A stretch of 64,000 bases of DNA from DASXMT01 sp963803065 (GTDB lineage Bacteria; Actinomycetota; Acidimicrobiia; Acidimicrobiales; RAAP-2). This document shows, piece after piece, positions 1 through 8,575 of this stretch (position 1 is its first letter; every line of letters begins with the position of its first letter). Position numbers and translations under genes: made by a program. A model generated the notes under the pieces. The model searched no databases, was not told the origin of the DNA, and worked only from the letters and a program-made list of their open reading frames with translations. The stretch lies in contig CAWDKW010000002.1 of assembly GCA_963803065.1 (NCBI GenBank), forward strand, positions 186,001-250,000. The letters run 5' to 3'.

Positions 1-301
1 TCGCCGTCGTGAGCACGCCCTGCTCCTCGCTCTCGGCTTTGGCCCTGATCCACTCCGGGTCGGCCCGGAAGGCCGACCAAGCCTCGTCGGCGGCATGCCG
101 GTTGCTGAAGGCGAGCAGGTAGACGAGGGTCTCGGCGGGCAGGCCGTGCCCGTCCTGTGGCGTCCAGAACCCGACCATGGTGAAGCCGTGCTTCTCGAAC
201 AGGGCACAGGTGTGGTCCCGGAATCGGGCGTGGAGGGCGTCGAACTTGCCCGGGGCGGCGTGGTACGTGCGGAGCTCGAAGACGCGGGATGGAGGAGTCA
301 T
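1..301 (-). CDS. NIPSNAP family protein (partial, 3' end off the window)
   Basis: The reverse strand from the ATG at 301 reads without a stop to base 1, giving about 100 residues that begin MTPPSRVFELRTYHA. The ELRTYH opening, the FEKHGF..VGFW segment and the AFSNRHAADEAW..F segment are typical of NIPSNAP proteins, small ferredoxin-like dimeric alpha/beta-barrel proteins of unclear enzymatic role. The C-terminus lies left of the window. The gene is divergent from the ABC-F ATPase gene; the 87 bases between them must hold both promoters. Family assignment is good; function is unknown. Confidence 0.8.
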   Translation of the reverse strand, partial: MTPPSRVFELRTYHAAPGKFDALHARFRDHTCALFEKHGFTMVGFWTPQDGHGLPAETLVYLLAFSNRHAADEAWSAFRADPEWIRAKAESEEQGVLTTA

Positions 302-388
302 GGACGCACGTTAGGGCGGCCCGGGGTCGGCCCTTGCGGCAACGGGACCGGCAGCGTCCGGCCCGGAGACCGGTACCCTGGGCGACTC

Positions 389-2146
389 GTGGCTGTGCTC
401 GTCGATCTGGAACAGGTAGCGGTACGCAGGGTGGATCGAGTGCTGTTCGAGGGCCTGTCCCTCACCGTCTCCGACGGCGACCGGATCGGGGTGGTGGGCA
501 CCAACGGCAGCGGAAAATCGACGCTCTTGAGAATCATGGCCGGCGAAGAGCTGCCACAGGAGGGCCAGGTCCGTCGAGGCCGCGGCTCGCGTGTCGGGTT
601 CTTGGAGCAGGTGCCCGAGTTGCCGGCCGGGACGGTGCGGTCGGCCATCGGGGAGGGATGGGAGGCCGACGCCGCCCTCGACCGCCTGGGCATGGGGTCT
701 GCAGTCGACGAGCATGTGGCGACGCTCTCGGGTGGACAGGCCAAGCGGGTGGCCCTGGCCCGGGTCCTGGCCCACCCAGCGGAGCTCCTGATTCTGGACG
801 AGCCCACCAACCACCTCGACCTGGGCGCCGTGGCCTGGCTCGAGCAACGGCTGCTCTCGTTCCGCGGCGGCCTGGTGCTGGTGACCCACGACCGGCACCT
901 GCTCGACCGGCTCACCACCCGGATGCTCGAACTGGACCGGGGGCAGGTGCATGGGCACGACGGGGGATACGGGTCGTACCTGGAGGCCAGGGCCGAGCGG
1001 GAGGAACGGGCGGCGTCAGCCGAATCGACGCGCAGGAACCTGGCCCGACGGGAGCTGGCGTGGCTCCGTCGAGGGGCGAAGGCCCGGTCCCGCAAGCCGC
1101 AGGCGAGGGTGGACGCCGCGGTGCGCCTGATCGAGGGCAGACCCGACGCCGCGGTGCCGACGACCGAGTTCGACGTCGCCAGCGACACGCCCCGACTGGG
1201 CGACAAGGTCATCGAGTGCCTTGGCGTCGGGTTCCACTACGACGACGGGGCCACGGTGCTCTCCGACGTCGATCTCACCTTGGGTCGACGCGAGCGCCTC
1301 GGCATCGTGGGGGCCAACGGGTCGGGCAAGTCCACCTTGGTCGATGTCATGGCCGGCAGACGCGGCCCCACGGCGGGGCGGGTCGAGACCGGACAGACCG
1401 TGGTGGTGGGCTACTACGACCAGCGGGGAGCGGAGCTCGACCCCGAGGCGCGGGTGCAGGACCTGGTGGCCGGCCCGCATCGCTCACCGGGCTCCTTCGC
1501 TGACGTCGACTTGATGAAGCGCTTCTCGTTCTCGGGCGAATTGCCCTTCGCCCGGGTCGGCACCCTCTCGGGCGGCGAGCGGCGCCGGCTGCAACTGTTG
1601 TTGGTGATCGCCGACCGGCCCAACGTCCTGTTCCTCGACGAGCCGACCAACGACTTCGACCTCGACACGCTCCGGATCCTGGAGGACTTCCTCGAGGATT
1701 GGCCGGGAGCGCTGGTGGTGGTCAGCCACGACCGTACCTTCTTGGAGCGGACCACCGACCGGCTGGTGGCGGTGGAGGACGGCGGCAGGGTGTCGGCCGT
1801 ACCGGGCGGCGTGGCCGGCTGGATCGCCCGGGTCGGTCATGGCGATGCCCGCCGAGCCGGGTCGCTTCCCCCCCGATCACCGGCTGAGTCGTCGCGGACG
1901 ACCGGAGCGGCGGGGCCGGATGCGGGCGGAAAGCCGCCACCCGTCCGCCGGCTCCTGCGCGACGCGGAGAAGCGCATGACCCGCTTGCAGCGGCAGCGCG
2001 ACCGGGTAGCCGAGGCACTGGCCGGCGCGGTCGACCACCGGGAGATGACCCATCTGGGTACCGAGCTGGCCGAGGCCCAGGCGGCGCTGGATGCCGCCGA
2101 GGAAGAGTGGCTGACCCTGGCCGAGGCGGCCGAATCACGAGCTTGA
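389..2146 (+). CDS. ABC-F family ATPase, Uup-like
   Basis: A soluble protein of 585 residues with two ATP-binding cassettes and no membrane segments, as in ABC-F proteins, which act on ribosomes (translation or antibiotic protection) or on DNA intermediates (Uup). NBD1 has Walker A GTNGSGKST at residues 37-45, signature LSGGQAKR and Walker B ILDEPTNHLDL. NBD2 has GANGSGKST near residue 307, LSGGERRR and FLDEPTNDFDL. The charged, helical C-terminal 60 residues resemble the Uup coiled-coil domain. The GTG at 389 is chosen because homology begins at once (VDLEQVAVRR); the open frame runs further upstream to 95 but that part overlaps the divergent NIPSNAP gene and is not protein-like. Whether it is a resistance factor or a housekeeping Uup cannot be told. 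Confidence 0.9.
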   Translation: MAVLVDLEQVAVRRVDRVLFEGLSLTVSDGDRIGVVGTNGSGKSTLLRIMAGEELPQEGQVRRGRGSRVGFLEQVPELPAGTVRSAIGEGWEADAALDRLGMGSAVDEHVATLSGGQAKRVALARVLAHPAELLILDEPTNHLDLGAVAWLEQRLLSFRGGLVLVTHDRHLLDRLTTRMLELDRGQVHGHDGGYGSYLEARAEREERAASAESTRRNLARRELAWLRRGAKARSRKPQARVDAAVRLIEGRPDAAVPTTEFDVASDTPRLGDKVIECLGVGFHYDDGATVLSDVDLTLGRRERLGIVGANGSGKSTLVDVMAGRRGPTAGRVETGQTVVVGYYDQRGAELDPEARVQDLVAGPHRSPGSFADVDLMKRFSFSGELPFARVGTLSGGERRRLQLLLVIADRPNVLFLDEPTNDFDLDTLRILEDFLEDWPGALVVVSHDRTFLERTTDRLVAVEDGGRVSAVPGGVAGWIARVGHGDARRAGSLPPRSPAESSRTTGAAGPDAGGKPPPVRRLLRDAEKRMTRLQRQRDRVAEALAGAVDHREMTHLGTELAEAQAALDAAEEEWLTLAEAAESRA

Positions 2147-2151
2147 GGCAA

Positions 2152-2168
2152 ACCCCACCTCGTGGGGT
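2152..2168. terminator. Short hairpin between convergent genes
   Basis: Arms ACCCCAC and GTGGGGT form a perfect 7-bp stem with a CTC loop, placed between the stop of the ABC-F gene and the stop of the convergent SCO6745-family gene. There is no long T-tract. A bidirectional terminator is a reasonable inference from position and symmetry. Confidence 0.5.
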
Positions 2169-3034
2169 CAGCGGAAAAGGACCTCGGAGACCTGCGTGCT
2201 CCAGGGACGCGTCAGCGACCGGAGCTCGGTGCAGCCCTCGTCGCCGAGCTCGGCATAGGGCGCGGCGGCCAGCCGATCCGTCTCGTCCTCGATCTCCTGG
2301 CGCTGTGCTGCGCCCCACTCGGTGAACGTCGCCTCGTCGGCGCCATCAGACAGCCAGCCCCGTCGGCACAGCGAGGCCTCGGCCGCTGCCCACTCCCCGT
2401 CCGACCAGCCACGGGTGGAGCGGAGCAGGGCCAGGGGGGCGTCACCGCCGGCCCCGTGGGTGATGAGGGCCTCGATCCCCGACAGCTCATGGAGGACGAG
2501 AAGGGCGATATGGCCGTCTCCCCGGAACTCCCGCAGGATCGACTGTGCCTGCCAGAGGGCGAGATGGGGCTGGTCCGGCCAGTCGAGCCGGGCGTGACCG
2601 GCGCAGAGGGGTCGGCCCTCGAGACGGGTGGTCGCGTCGTCGGCCACGACCCGCGCCAGTTCGGCGGCGCGGCGCATCGCATCGGACTCGACGATGTCGT
2701 CGCCCAGGAGGCGCCGGTAGGCCTTGTCGACGGCGCCCAACCTGGCCCTGATCAGCTCCTCGGGCGACGCGACCTCCCAGGCACCGGGAATGGCGGCTCG
2801 CACCAGGTCGGGCTTGAAGTTGTAGAAAGTCGAGATCACGACCTCGGCCGACACCGCCCCCATGGGCGCGGCGCGCGAGGCGAAGTAGCCGTTCGTCCCG
2901 GTGATGCCGAGCGCCGCGTACGCCTCGGCCGCTTCGGGCACGAAGTAGATCATCCCGTGCAGCGGCTCAACCGTCCGCCACGTCTTCCGGGCCAGGAGGG
3001 CCACGCCCTCCTTAGGCACAGACGCACCAACCAT
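2168..3034 (-). CDS. SCO6745 family protein (MarR-like helical protein)
   Basis: 288 residues from the ATG at 3034. The sequence fits the actinobacterial SCO6745 family: an N-terminal ARKTWRTVEPLHGMIYFVPEA segment, a GYFASRAAPMG motif, and a helical C-terminal half with HELSGIEALI and the WSDGEWAAA..L..RGWL element seen in winged-helix-like proteins. The family is common in Actinobacteria and has no proven activity. The gene lies 25 bases downstream of the cysNC stop on the same strand and may be co-transcribed with the sulfate-activation genes. The long upstream extension of the open frame into cysNC is out of frame with it and was discarded. Confidence 0.75.
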   Translation of the reverse strand: MVGASVPKEGVALLARKTWRTVEPLHGMIYFVPEAAEAYAALGITGTNGYFASRAAPMGAVSAEVVISTFYNFKPDLVRAAIPGAWEVASPEELIRARLGAVDKAYRRLLGDDIVESDAMRRAAELARVVADDATTRLEGRPLCAGHARLDWPDQPHLALWQAQSILREFRGDGHIALLVLHELSGIEALITHGAGGDAPLALLRSTRGWSDGEWAAAEASLCRRGWLSDGADEATFTEWGAAQRQEIEDETDRLAAAPYAELGDEGCTELRSLTRPWSTQVSEVLFR

Positions 3035-3059
3035 GGATCCTCCCCTCATCCACCGGACA

Positions 3060-4979
3060 TCAGCGATCGGGCTCGGACTGCGAGTGCCCGAGCCGGTGGA
3101 CGAGCTCGATGACGGCATCGGCCGCCTCCTCGGGGCCGGTCCGGGTGGTGTCGATGTGCATCTCGGGATGGGCGGGAGGCTCGTAGGGGGAGTCGACCCC
3201 GGTGAAGTTGATGAGCTCCCCTCGCCGCGCCTTCTTGAACAGGCCCTTGGGATCGCGGGCTTCGGCCACGGCCAAGGGGGTGTCGACGAACACCTCGACG
3301 AACTCTCCCGGTCGGACACAGCTGCGGGCGAAGTCGCGCTCGGACCGGAAGGGCGAGATGAACGAGGCGATGACGATCAGACCGGCATCGACCATGAGCC
3401 CGGCCACCTCCGCGGTGCGGCGGATGTTCTCCACCCGGTCCGCATCGGTGAACCCCAGGTCCTTGTTGAGGCCATGGCGGACGTTGTCCCCGTCCAGAAG
3501 GTAGGTGTGCCGTCCGAGCTTGTGCAGCTTGCGCTCGACGATGTTGGCGATGGTGGACTTGCCCGCACCTGAGAGCCCGGTGAGCCAGACGAGCACGGGC
3601 CGCTGGCCCTTGAGGGCTGAGCGCGCCTCTTTGTCCACTTCGATCGCCTGCCAGTGGATGTTGGCCGACCGACGCAGGGCGAAGTGCAAGAGCCCGGCAC
3701 CGACGGTGGCGTTATCGAAACGATCGATGAGGATGAAGCCGCCCATCTCGCGGCTCTCGATGTAGGGGTCGAAGGCGATCGACCGATCGAGGTTCATGTT
3801 GCACACGCCGATGTCGTTGAGCTCGAGGGTGGCGGCCGCGGCATGCTCCATGGTGTTCACGTTCACCCGGTACTTGGGATGGGCGAGCGTGGCGCCGACG
3901 GTGCGGGTGCCGATCTTCAGCAGGTAGGGCCGACCCGGGAGCATCGGGTGCTCGTTCATCCAGACGATGTGGGCCTCGAACTGATCGGCCACCTCGGGCG
4001 GATCGGCGTCGGCGGCCAGGACGTCGCCCCGGCTGACGTCGAGCTCGTCGCTCAGCGTGAGGGTGACCGACTGGCCGGCGACGGCCTCGTCGGCATCGTC
4101 GCCGCTGACCACGACCCGGGCGATCGAGGTCCGCCGGCCCGAGGGGAGGACGCGGACGGGGTCGCCCGGGCGGACGGTGCCCCTCACCACCCGCCCACAG
4201 AAGCCCCGAAAGTCGTGATCCGGGCGGTTGACCCATTGGACCGGCATCCGGAAGGGTCCCGCCTGGACGGCATGGTCGATCTCGATCGTCTCCAGGTGGT
4301 CGATCAGGGTCGGGCCGTCGTACCAGGGCGTGTTCCGGCTCCGCTCGGTGATGTTGTCGCCCCGGAGCGCGGACATGGGGATGGCGGTGACGTCGTCGAG
4401 GCCGATCTCGGCGGCGAAGGACCGATACTCCTCGCTGATGGCGCTGAACACATCGTGCGAGTAGTCGCACAGGTCGAGCTTGTTGATGGCCAGCACGACG
4501 TGCCTGATCCCCAGCAGCCACACCAGATAGCTGTGACGCCGGGTCTGGGTCAGCACGCCCCGGCGGGCGTCGATCAGGATCACGGCGAGATCGGCGGTCG
4601 AGGCGCCGGTCACCATGTTCCGCGTGTACTGCTCGTGGCCAGGCGTGTCGGCCACGATGAACTTGCGCTGCTCGGTGGAGAAGAACCGGTAGGCGACGTC
4701 GATGGTGATGCCCTGTTCCCGCTCGGCCGAGAGGCCGTCGACCAGGAGGGCGAAGTCGAGCTCGCCCCCCTGGGTGCCGACCGACTTGGAGTCGGCCTCC
4801 AGGGCGGTCAGATGGTCCTCGAACACCAGCTTCGACTCGTACAGCAACCGACCGATGAGCGTGCTCTTGCCGTCGTCCACGCTCCCGCACGTGATGAAGC
4901 GGAGCATCGACTTGCGCTCGTGCGCGTCCAGATAGGCATCGATGTCGCCGGCGGCGAGGTCACCGGGAGCGTGGGCCAT
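3060..4979 (-). CDS. cysNC: Bifunctional sulfate adenylyltransferase subunit 1 / adenylylsulfate kinase
   Basis: 639 residues. The N-terminal part is the GTPase subunit of ATP sulfurylase: P-loop GSVDDGKST at residues 32-40, the EQGITIDVAYR switch, DTPGHEQY and NKLD, then elongation-factor-like beta-barrel domains. The C-terminal part from about residue 455 is APS kinase: P-loop GLSGAGKST near 465, DGDNVRHGLN, and FISPFRSER. Together with CysD it makes APS and then phosphorylates it to PAPS in the cytoplasm. The start ATG overlaps the cysD stop (TGATG), which implies translational coupling. The CysN-CysC fusion is common in actinobacteria and many proteobacteria. With no sulfite-reductase genes in view, PAPS here may serve sulfation as well as assimilation. 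Confidence 0.95.
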   Translation of the reverse strand: MAHAPGDLAAGDIDAYLDAHERKSMLRFITCGSVDDGKSTLIGRLLYESKLVFEDHLTALEADSKSVGTQGGELDFALLVDGLSAEREQGITIDVAYRFFSTEQRKFIVADTPGHEQYTRNMVTGASTADLAVILIDARRGVLTQTRRHSYLVWLLGIRHVVLAINKLDLCDYSHDVFSAISEEYRSFAAEIGLDDVTAIPMSALRGDNITERSRNTPWYDGPTLIDHLETIEIDHAVQAGPFRMPVQWVNRPDHDFRGFCGRVVRGTVRPGDPVRVLPSGRRTSIARVVVSGDDADEAVAGQSVTLTLSDELDVSRGDVLAADADPPEVADQFEAHIVWMNEHPMLPGRPYLLKIGTRTVGATLAHPKYRVNVNTMEHAAAATLELNDIGVCNMNLDRSIAFDPYIESREMGGFILIDRFDNATVGAGLLHFALRRSANIHWQAIEVDKEARSALKGQRPVLVWLTGLSGAGKSTIANIVERKLHKLGRHTYLLDGDNVRHGLNKDLGFTDADRVENIRRTAEVAGLMVDAGLIVIASFISPFRSERDFARSCVRPGEFVEVFVDTPLAVAEARDPKGLFKKARRGELINFTGVDSPYEPPAHPEMHIDTTRTGPEEAADAVIELVHRLGHSQSEPDR

Positions 4980-5881
4980 CAGAAGTACCCCTCTTGCTTC
5001 TTGCGCTCCATCGAGCCGCTCGAGTCGTGGTCGATCACCCGGCCCTGGCGCTCCGACGTCGCCGTCAGCAGCATCTCCTGGATCACCTTGGCCAGGGTAT
5101 CGGCCTCGCTCTCGATCGCTCCGGTGAGCGGGTAGCAACCGAGCGTGCGGAAGCGCACGCTCTTCAGCATCGGCGACTCCCCCGGCTCGAGGCGCATGCG
5201 GTCGTCGTCGACCATGATCAGGGTGCCGTCCCGCTCGACCACCGGTCGGGGTGCGGCCAGGTAGAGCGGGACGATCGGGATCTGTTCCCGGTAGATGAAC
5301 TGCCACACGTCGAGCTCGGTCCAGTTCGACAGGGGGAAGACCCGCATGGTCTCACCCCGGTTCCGGCGAACGTTGTAGAGATGCCACAGCTCGGGGCGCT
5401 GCAGCTTCGGGTCCCAGCGGTGCTGATCGGAGCGCAGGGAGAAGATCCGTTCCTTGGCCCGCGACTTCTCCTCGTCCCGCCGGGCACCGCCGAAGGCGGC
5501 ATCGAAGCCGTTGAGGTCGAGGGCCTGCTTGAGCCCCTGGGTCTTCCACATGTCGGTGTGCAGGGCCGAGCCGTGGTCGAAGGGGTTGATGCCCCGGGCC
5601 ACGCACTCCTCGTTCCGGTAGACGATGAGCTCGAGGCCGAGCTTGTCCACCAGGGCGTCGCGGAACTCGTACATGGCCTGGAACTTCCACGTGGTATCGA
5701 CATGGAGGAGTGGAAACGGCAGCTTGGCCGGGGCGAATGCCCTCATGGCCAGATGGAGCATGACCGCGCTGTCCTTGCCGATGGAGTAGAGCATCACCGG
5801 TCGCTCGCTCTCGGCCACCGCCTCGCGGATGATCTGGATGCTCTCGGCCTCGAGCTGCTCGAGGTGGGTCAGGTGCTTCAC
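4979..5881 (-). CDS. cysD: Sulfate adenylyltransferase subunit 2
   Basis: 300 residues, the usual length. It is the ATP-PP-loop catalytic subunit of ATP sulfurylase, which forms APS from sulfate and ATP. The PP-loop motif SIGKDS lies at residues 33-38; FGGARRDEEKSRAKER, VFPLSNWTELDVW and the C-terminal RQGR..D.D..GSME..K..GYF are all characteristic. The GTG at 5881 gives a family-typical N-terminus (KHLTHLEQLEAESI). It starts 7 bases after the cysQ stop and ends on the cysNC start, so the three genes form one operon reading leftwards. Confidence 0.95.
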   Translation of the reverse strand: MKHLTHLEQLEAESIQIIREAVAESERPVMLYSIGKDSAVMLHLAMRAFAPAKLPFPLLHVDTTWKFQAMYEFRDALVDKLGLELIVYRNEECVARGINPFDHGSALHTDMWKTQGLKQALDLNGFDAAFGGARRDEEKSRAKERIFSLRSDQHRWDPKLQRPELWHLYNVRRNRGETMRVFPLSNWTELDVWQFIYREQIPIVPLYLAAPRPVVERDGTLIMVDDDRMRLEPGESPMLKSVRFRTLGCYPLTGAIESEADTLAKVIQEMLLTATSERQGRVIDHDSSGSMERKKQEGYF

Positions 5882-5888
5882 GACGGGC

Positions 5889-6650
5889 TCATCCGAGCTC
5901 GGCCACCGCCGCGAGCGCGGCGGTGGCCAGGGACGGGTGGCACACGAGCAAGTCCGGCAGCCACGGGTCGGGGAGGCCGTAGCGGAGGGGAGAACCGTCA
6001 AGTCGGGTGGCGTGCCACCCGCCGGCCAAGGCCACGGCCACCGGCGCGGCCGAGTCCCACTCGTACTGGCCTCCGGCATGGACGTAGATCTCCGCCTCCC
6101 CTCGGATCACCGCCGCGATCTTTGCACCCGCCGAACCCATGGGGATGGTTGCCGCACCCAACCGATCGGCCACCGTCTCGGCAATGGCCGGCGGACGGGA
6201 GCGGCTGACCACCAGCCGCGGCACGGCTCGTGGCGGGGCCATGGGCGGCACTTCCGCGGTGCAGAGCACCACCCCCCGGGCCGGGAGGGCGACGGCACCG
6301 ACGGCCGGAAGGCCCCCGACGGCCAGCGCGACATGGACCGCCCAGTCCTCCCGGCCCTCGCCGTACTCCCGGGAGCCGTCCAGCGGGTCGACGATCCACA
6401 AGCGCTCCGCCCCCGGTGTGCCGCGTCCCTCCTCCGACCGGACGGTGTCGTGGGGGAACCGCAGGGCCAGCTGGGTCATCAGGTAGTCGTGGGACCGCTG
6501 GTCCCCCTCGTCGCTCAGGGGGCGGCCCGATCGGTGCGTGCCTGTCCGGAGCCCCACCAACAGCTCGCCGGCACCACGGGCCAGCTCGGCGGCGGCGTGC
6601 TGTTCCACCGGCATGGTCACCGCGTGGTCCGATGGCTCGGTGGTCTGCAC
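5889..6650 (-). CDS. cysQ: 3'(2'),5'-bisphosphate nucleotidase (PAP phosphatase)
   Basis: 253 residues of the inositol-monophosphatase superfamily. The metal-binding motif IVDPLDGSREY is intact, with an upstream SEEG glutamate pair and a downstream WDSAAP motif. CysQ hydrolyses PAP, the toxic by-product released when PAPS donates sulfate, and may also hydrolyse PAPS. The GTG at 6650 follows a GGAGCAAGG ribosome-binding site; an ATG lies 12 codons in. First gene of the cysQ-cysD-cysNC operon. The placement with PAPS-forming genes and a sulfotransferase nearby suits turnover of sulfation by-product. Confidence 0.9.
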   Translation of the reverse strand: MQTTEPSDHAVTMPVEQHAAAELARGAGELLVGLRTGTHRSGRPLSDEGDQRSHDYLMTQLALRFPHDTVRSEEGRGTPGAERLWIVDPLDGSREYGEGREDWAVHVALAVGGLPAVGAVALPARGVVLCTAEVPPMAPPRAVPRLVVSRSRPPAIAETVADRLGAATIPMGSAGAKIAAVIRGEAEIYVHAGGQYEWDSAAPVAVALAGGWHATRLDGSPLRYGLPDPWLPDLLVCHPSLATAALAAVAELG

Positions 6651-6691
6651 CCTTGCTCCTCGTCAGTGCGCCTGGGCAGGATGTTAAGACG

Positions 6692-6716
6692 TGAGACTAT
6701 ATTGGATCCTGTCTCA
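6692..6716. promoter_or_regulatory. Inverted repeat upstream of cysQ
   Basis: Arms TGAGAC and GTCTCA flank 13 bases, 42-66 bases upstream of the cysQ start and on the far side from the divergent TetR gene. The centre holds GGATCC. This looks like an operator for a dimeric regulator, possibly the adjacent TetR protein, but no experimental consensus is matched and the arms are short. Confidence 0.35.
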
Positions 6717-6890
6717 GACGGTCAAGCCATCCGGACAAAGCATAGGGCATCGGATCGCCGACGCGTCGTCGTTGGGACCCGATGCAAGCATCGAACGACA
6801 GGAACCACTCGTCTAATCTTTCCCGGGCAGCGGTGACCGGCCAAGCCCGGTGCCAGGAATCGGCCGTCGACACCCCGTGCAAGGAGTCCC

Positions 6891-7508
6891 ATGTCCCAGC
6901 AGCGTCACAGTGGCGTCGACACGGACGTCGTGCTGGATGCCGCCGCATCCTGCTACCTCCGCTTTGGGGTGGCGAAGACCACCGCGGCCGACATCGCCCG
7001 GGTGGTGGGCATCTCCCGGGCCACGCTCTACCGTCGGTTCGGCAGCCACGAGGCGATCTTCCTGGCCGTGCTGGCCCGTGAGTCGACGGCCATGGCGGCC
7101 GACGCCGAGCTCCACCTGGCCGACATCGACGACCCGGTCGAGCGAATCCTCGAAGGCATGATGTTCGCGATCGACGAGATCGGAAACCGACCGGTGCATG
7201 CCGCCGTGTTCGGCGGCGACTCGGCGGCCTGGGCCGCCACCCAGGCCATCCATGTCGAGGCGCTCCGCCACATCGGTGAGGCCGGAGTCAGGCCGCTCCT
7301 GGCACCGTCGCTGGCCGACGGCTCCGTGTCGGAGCAGGACATGTCCGATCTCATCGATTGGATCCTCCGGGTCCTCATCTCCTATGCGGCCGTGCCCGGC
7401 GATGGCGGCCGTCAGCCCGACGAGATCCGCCGCCAGCTGTCCGCCTGGTTCCTCCCCGCGTTCGCGGACCGAGTCGGTGGCAGGCCGCGGGAGTCTGTGA
7501 GACACTGA
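6891..7508 (+). CDS. TetR/AcrR family transcriptional regulator
   Basis: 205 residues. The N-terminal helix-turn-helix is clear: CYLRFGVAKTTAADIARVVGISRATLYRRFGSHEAIFLAVL, residues about 18-60. The C-terminal ligand-binding domain is helical and unclassified. AAGGAG lies just upstream of the ATG at 6891. It precedes an MDR oxidoreductase by 32 bases on the same strand and is divergent from cysQ, so it could control either side; the ligand cannot be inferred. Confidence 0.85.
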   Translation: MSQQRHSGVDTDVVLDAAASCYLRFGVAKTTAADIARVVGISRATLYRRFGSHEAIFLAVLARESTAMAADAELHLADIDDPVERILEGMMFAIDEIGNRPVHAAVFGGDSAAWAATQAIHVEALRHIGEAGVRPLLAPSLADGSVSEQDMSDLIDWILRVLISYAAVPGDGGRQPDEIRRQLSAWFLPAFADRVGGRPRESVRH

Positions 7509-7540
7509 ACCCCAATCGTCTTACGTATCAGGGGGAGAGC

Positions 7541-8575
7541 ATGAAGGCCTTGCAGGTGACCACGCACGGTCGGCCCGGAGAGGTCCTGGCGGTGCGCACC
7601 GTCGAGCGACCCGAGCCCGGCCCGGGCGAAGTACGGGTCGAGGTGGGCGCGGCATCGTTGAACTTCAACGACATCGACCGGTGCCGGGGAAATCTGGTCT
7701 CGGTACCGACGCCGCCGCCCTTCACCCTGGGCATGGATGTCTGCGGGGTCGTCGACGCCGCGGGCGACGGTGCACAGGCCTGGGTGGGCAAGCGGGTGGT
7801 CGCCATCACCAAGACGGCCCTGGGTGGCATCGCCGAGTATGCCATCGCCCCGGCCGTCTCGGTGTTCGACGCCCCCGAGCAGTTCGACGACGCCGAGGCC
7901 ACCGCGTTTCTGCTGACCTTCCAGACCTCGCACCTTGCCCTGTTCCGCCGGGGGCGCTTGCGCAGCGGGGAGACCCTCGTGGTGCACTCGGCGGCCAGCG
8001 GGCTGGGCACCGCCGGGATCCAACTGGGCAAGGCCGTGGGTGCCCGGGTCATCGCCGTCGCCGGTGGGCCCGACAAGGGTGCACTGTGCGCCTCGCTCGG
8101 TGCCGACCTGGTCATCGACCACACGGCCGAGGACTTCGTCGAAGCCGTGCTGGCCGCGACCGGGGATGCCGGAGCCGACGTCGTCTACGACCTGGCCGGT
8201 GGCGACTTCGTCGAGCGCTCCTGGCGATGCACGGCGCACGGTGGCCGCTACCTGGCGGTGGGGTTCGCCGACGATGCCGACAACGGCATGACCGGCCGAC
8301 CGCTGCGCATGGCCTGCATCGGCAACATCGACATCGTGGGAGTCATGCTGGGTTGGTCGGAGGCGGTCGATCCGGGGATGCGACGGTTCGGCTTCAACCC
8401 GTTCGGACGGGCCGAGGGCGACGAGGTCCATGCCGACCTGCTGCGCATGGCGGCCGAGGGGAGCATCCGTCCCTTCGTGGGTAGGCGGGTGGCCATGGAC
8501 GAGGCCGGCGCCGCCCTCGACGAGCACGAGGAGCGGCGCTCGCTTGGTCGCACCGTCGTCGAGATGGCTCGTTGA
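7541..8575 (+). CDS. NADPH:quinone reductase-like MDR oxidoreductase
   Basis: 344 residues of the zinc-independent medium-chain dehydrogenase/reductase superfamily. The N-terminal GroES-like domain has ASLNFNDIDRCRG and FTLGMDVCGVV; the Rossmann domain has HSAASGLGTAGIQLGKAVGARVIAVAG. Catalytic zinc ligands are absent, as in quinone reductases and some enoyl reductases. A GGGGGAG site precedes the ATG at 7541. Its stop overlaps the TTG start of the sulfotransferase gene, so the two are translated together. The substrate is unknown. Confidence 0.8.
   Translation: MKALQVTTHGRPGEVLAVRTVERPEPGPGEVRVEVGAASLNFNDIDRCRGNLVSVPTPPPFTLGMDVCGVVDAAGDGAQAWVGKRVVAITKTALGGIAEYAIAPAVSVFDAPEQFDDAEATAFLLTFQTSHLALFRRGRLRSGETLVVHSAASGLGTAGIQLGKAVGARVIAVAGGPDKGALCASLGADLVIDHTAEDFVEAVLAATGDAGADVVYDLAGGDFVERSWRCTAHGGRYLAVGFADDADNGMTGRPLRMACIGNIDIVGVMLGWSEAVDPGMRRFGFNPFGRAEGDEVHADLLRMAAEGSIRPFVGRRVAMDEAGAALDEHEERRSLGRTVVEMAR

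Noticed and set aside
95..388. Upstream extension of the ABC-F gene
   Set aside because: The open frame reaches 95 but overlaps the divergent NIPSNAP gene, and homology to ABC-F proteins starts right after the GTG at 389.
3654..5135. Open frame of 493 codons on the + strand
   Set aside because: Antisense to cysNC; no protein-like composition.
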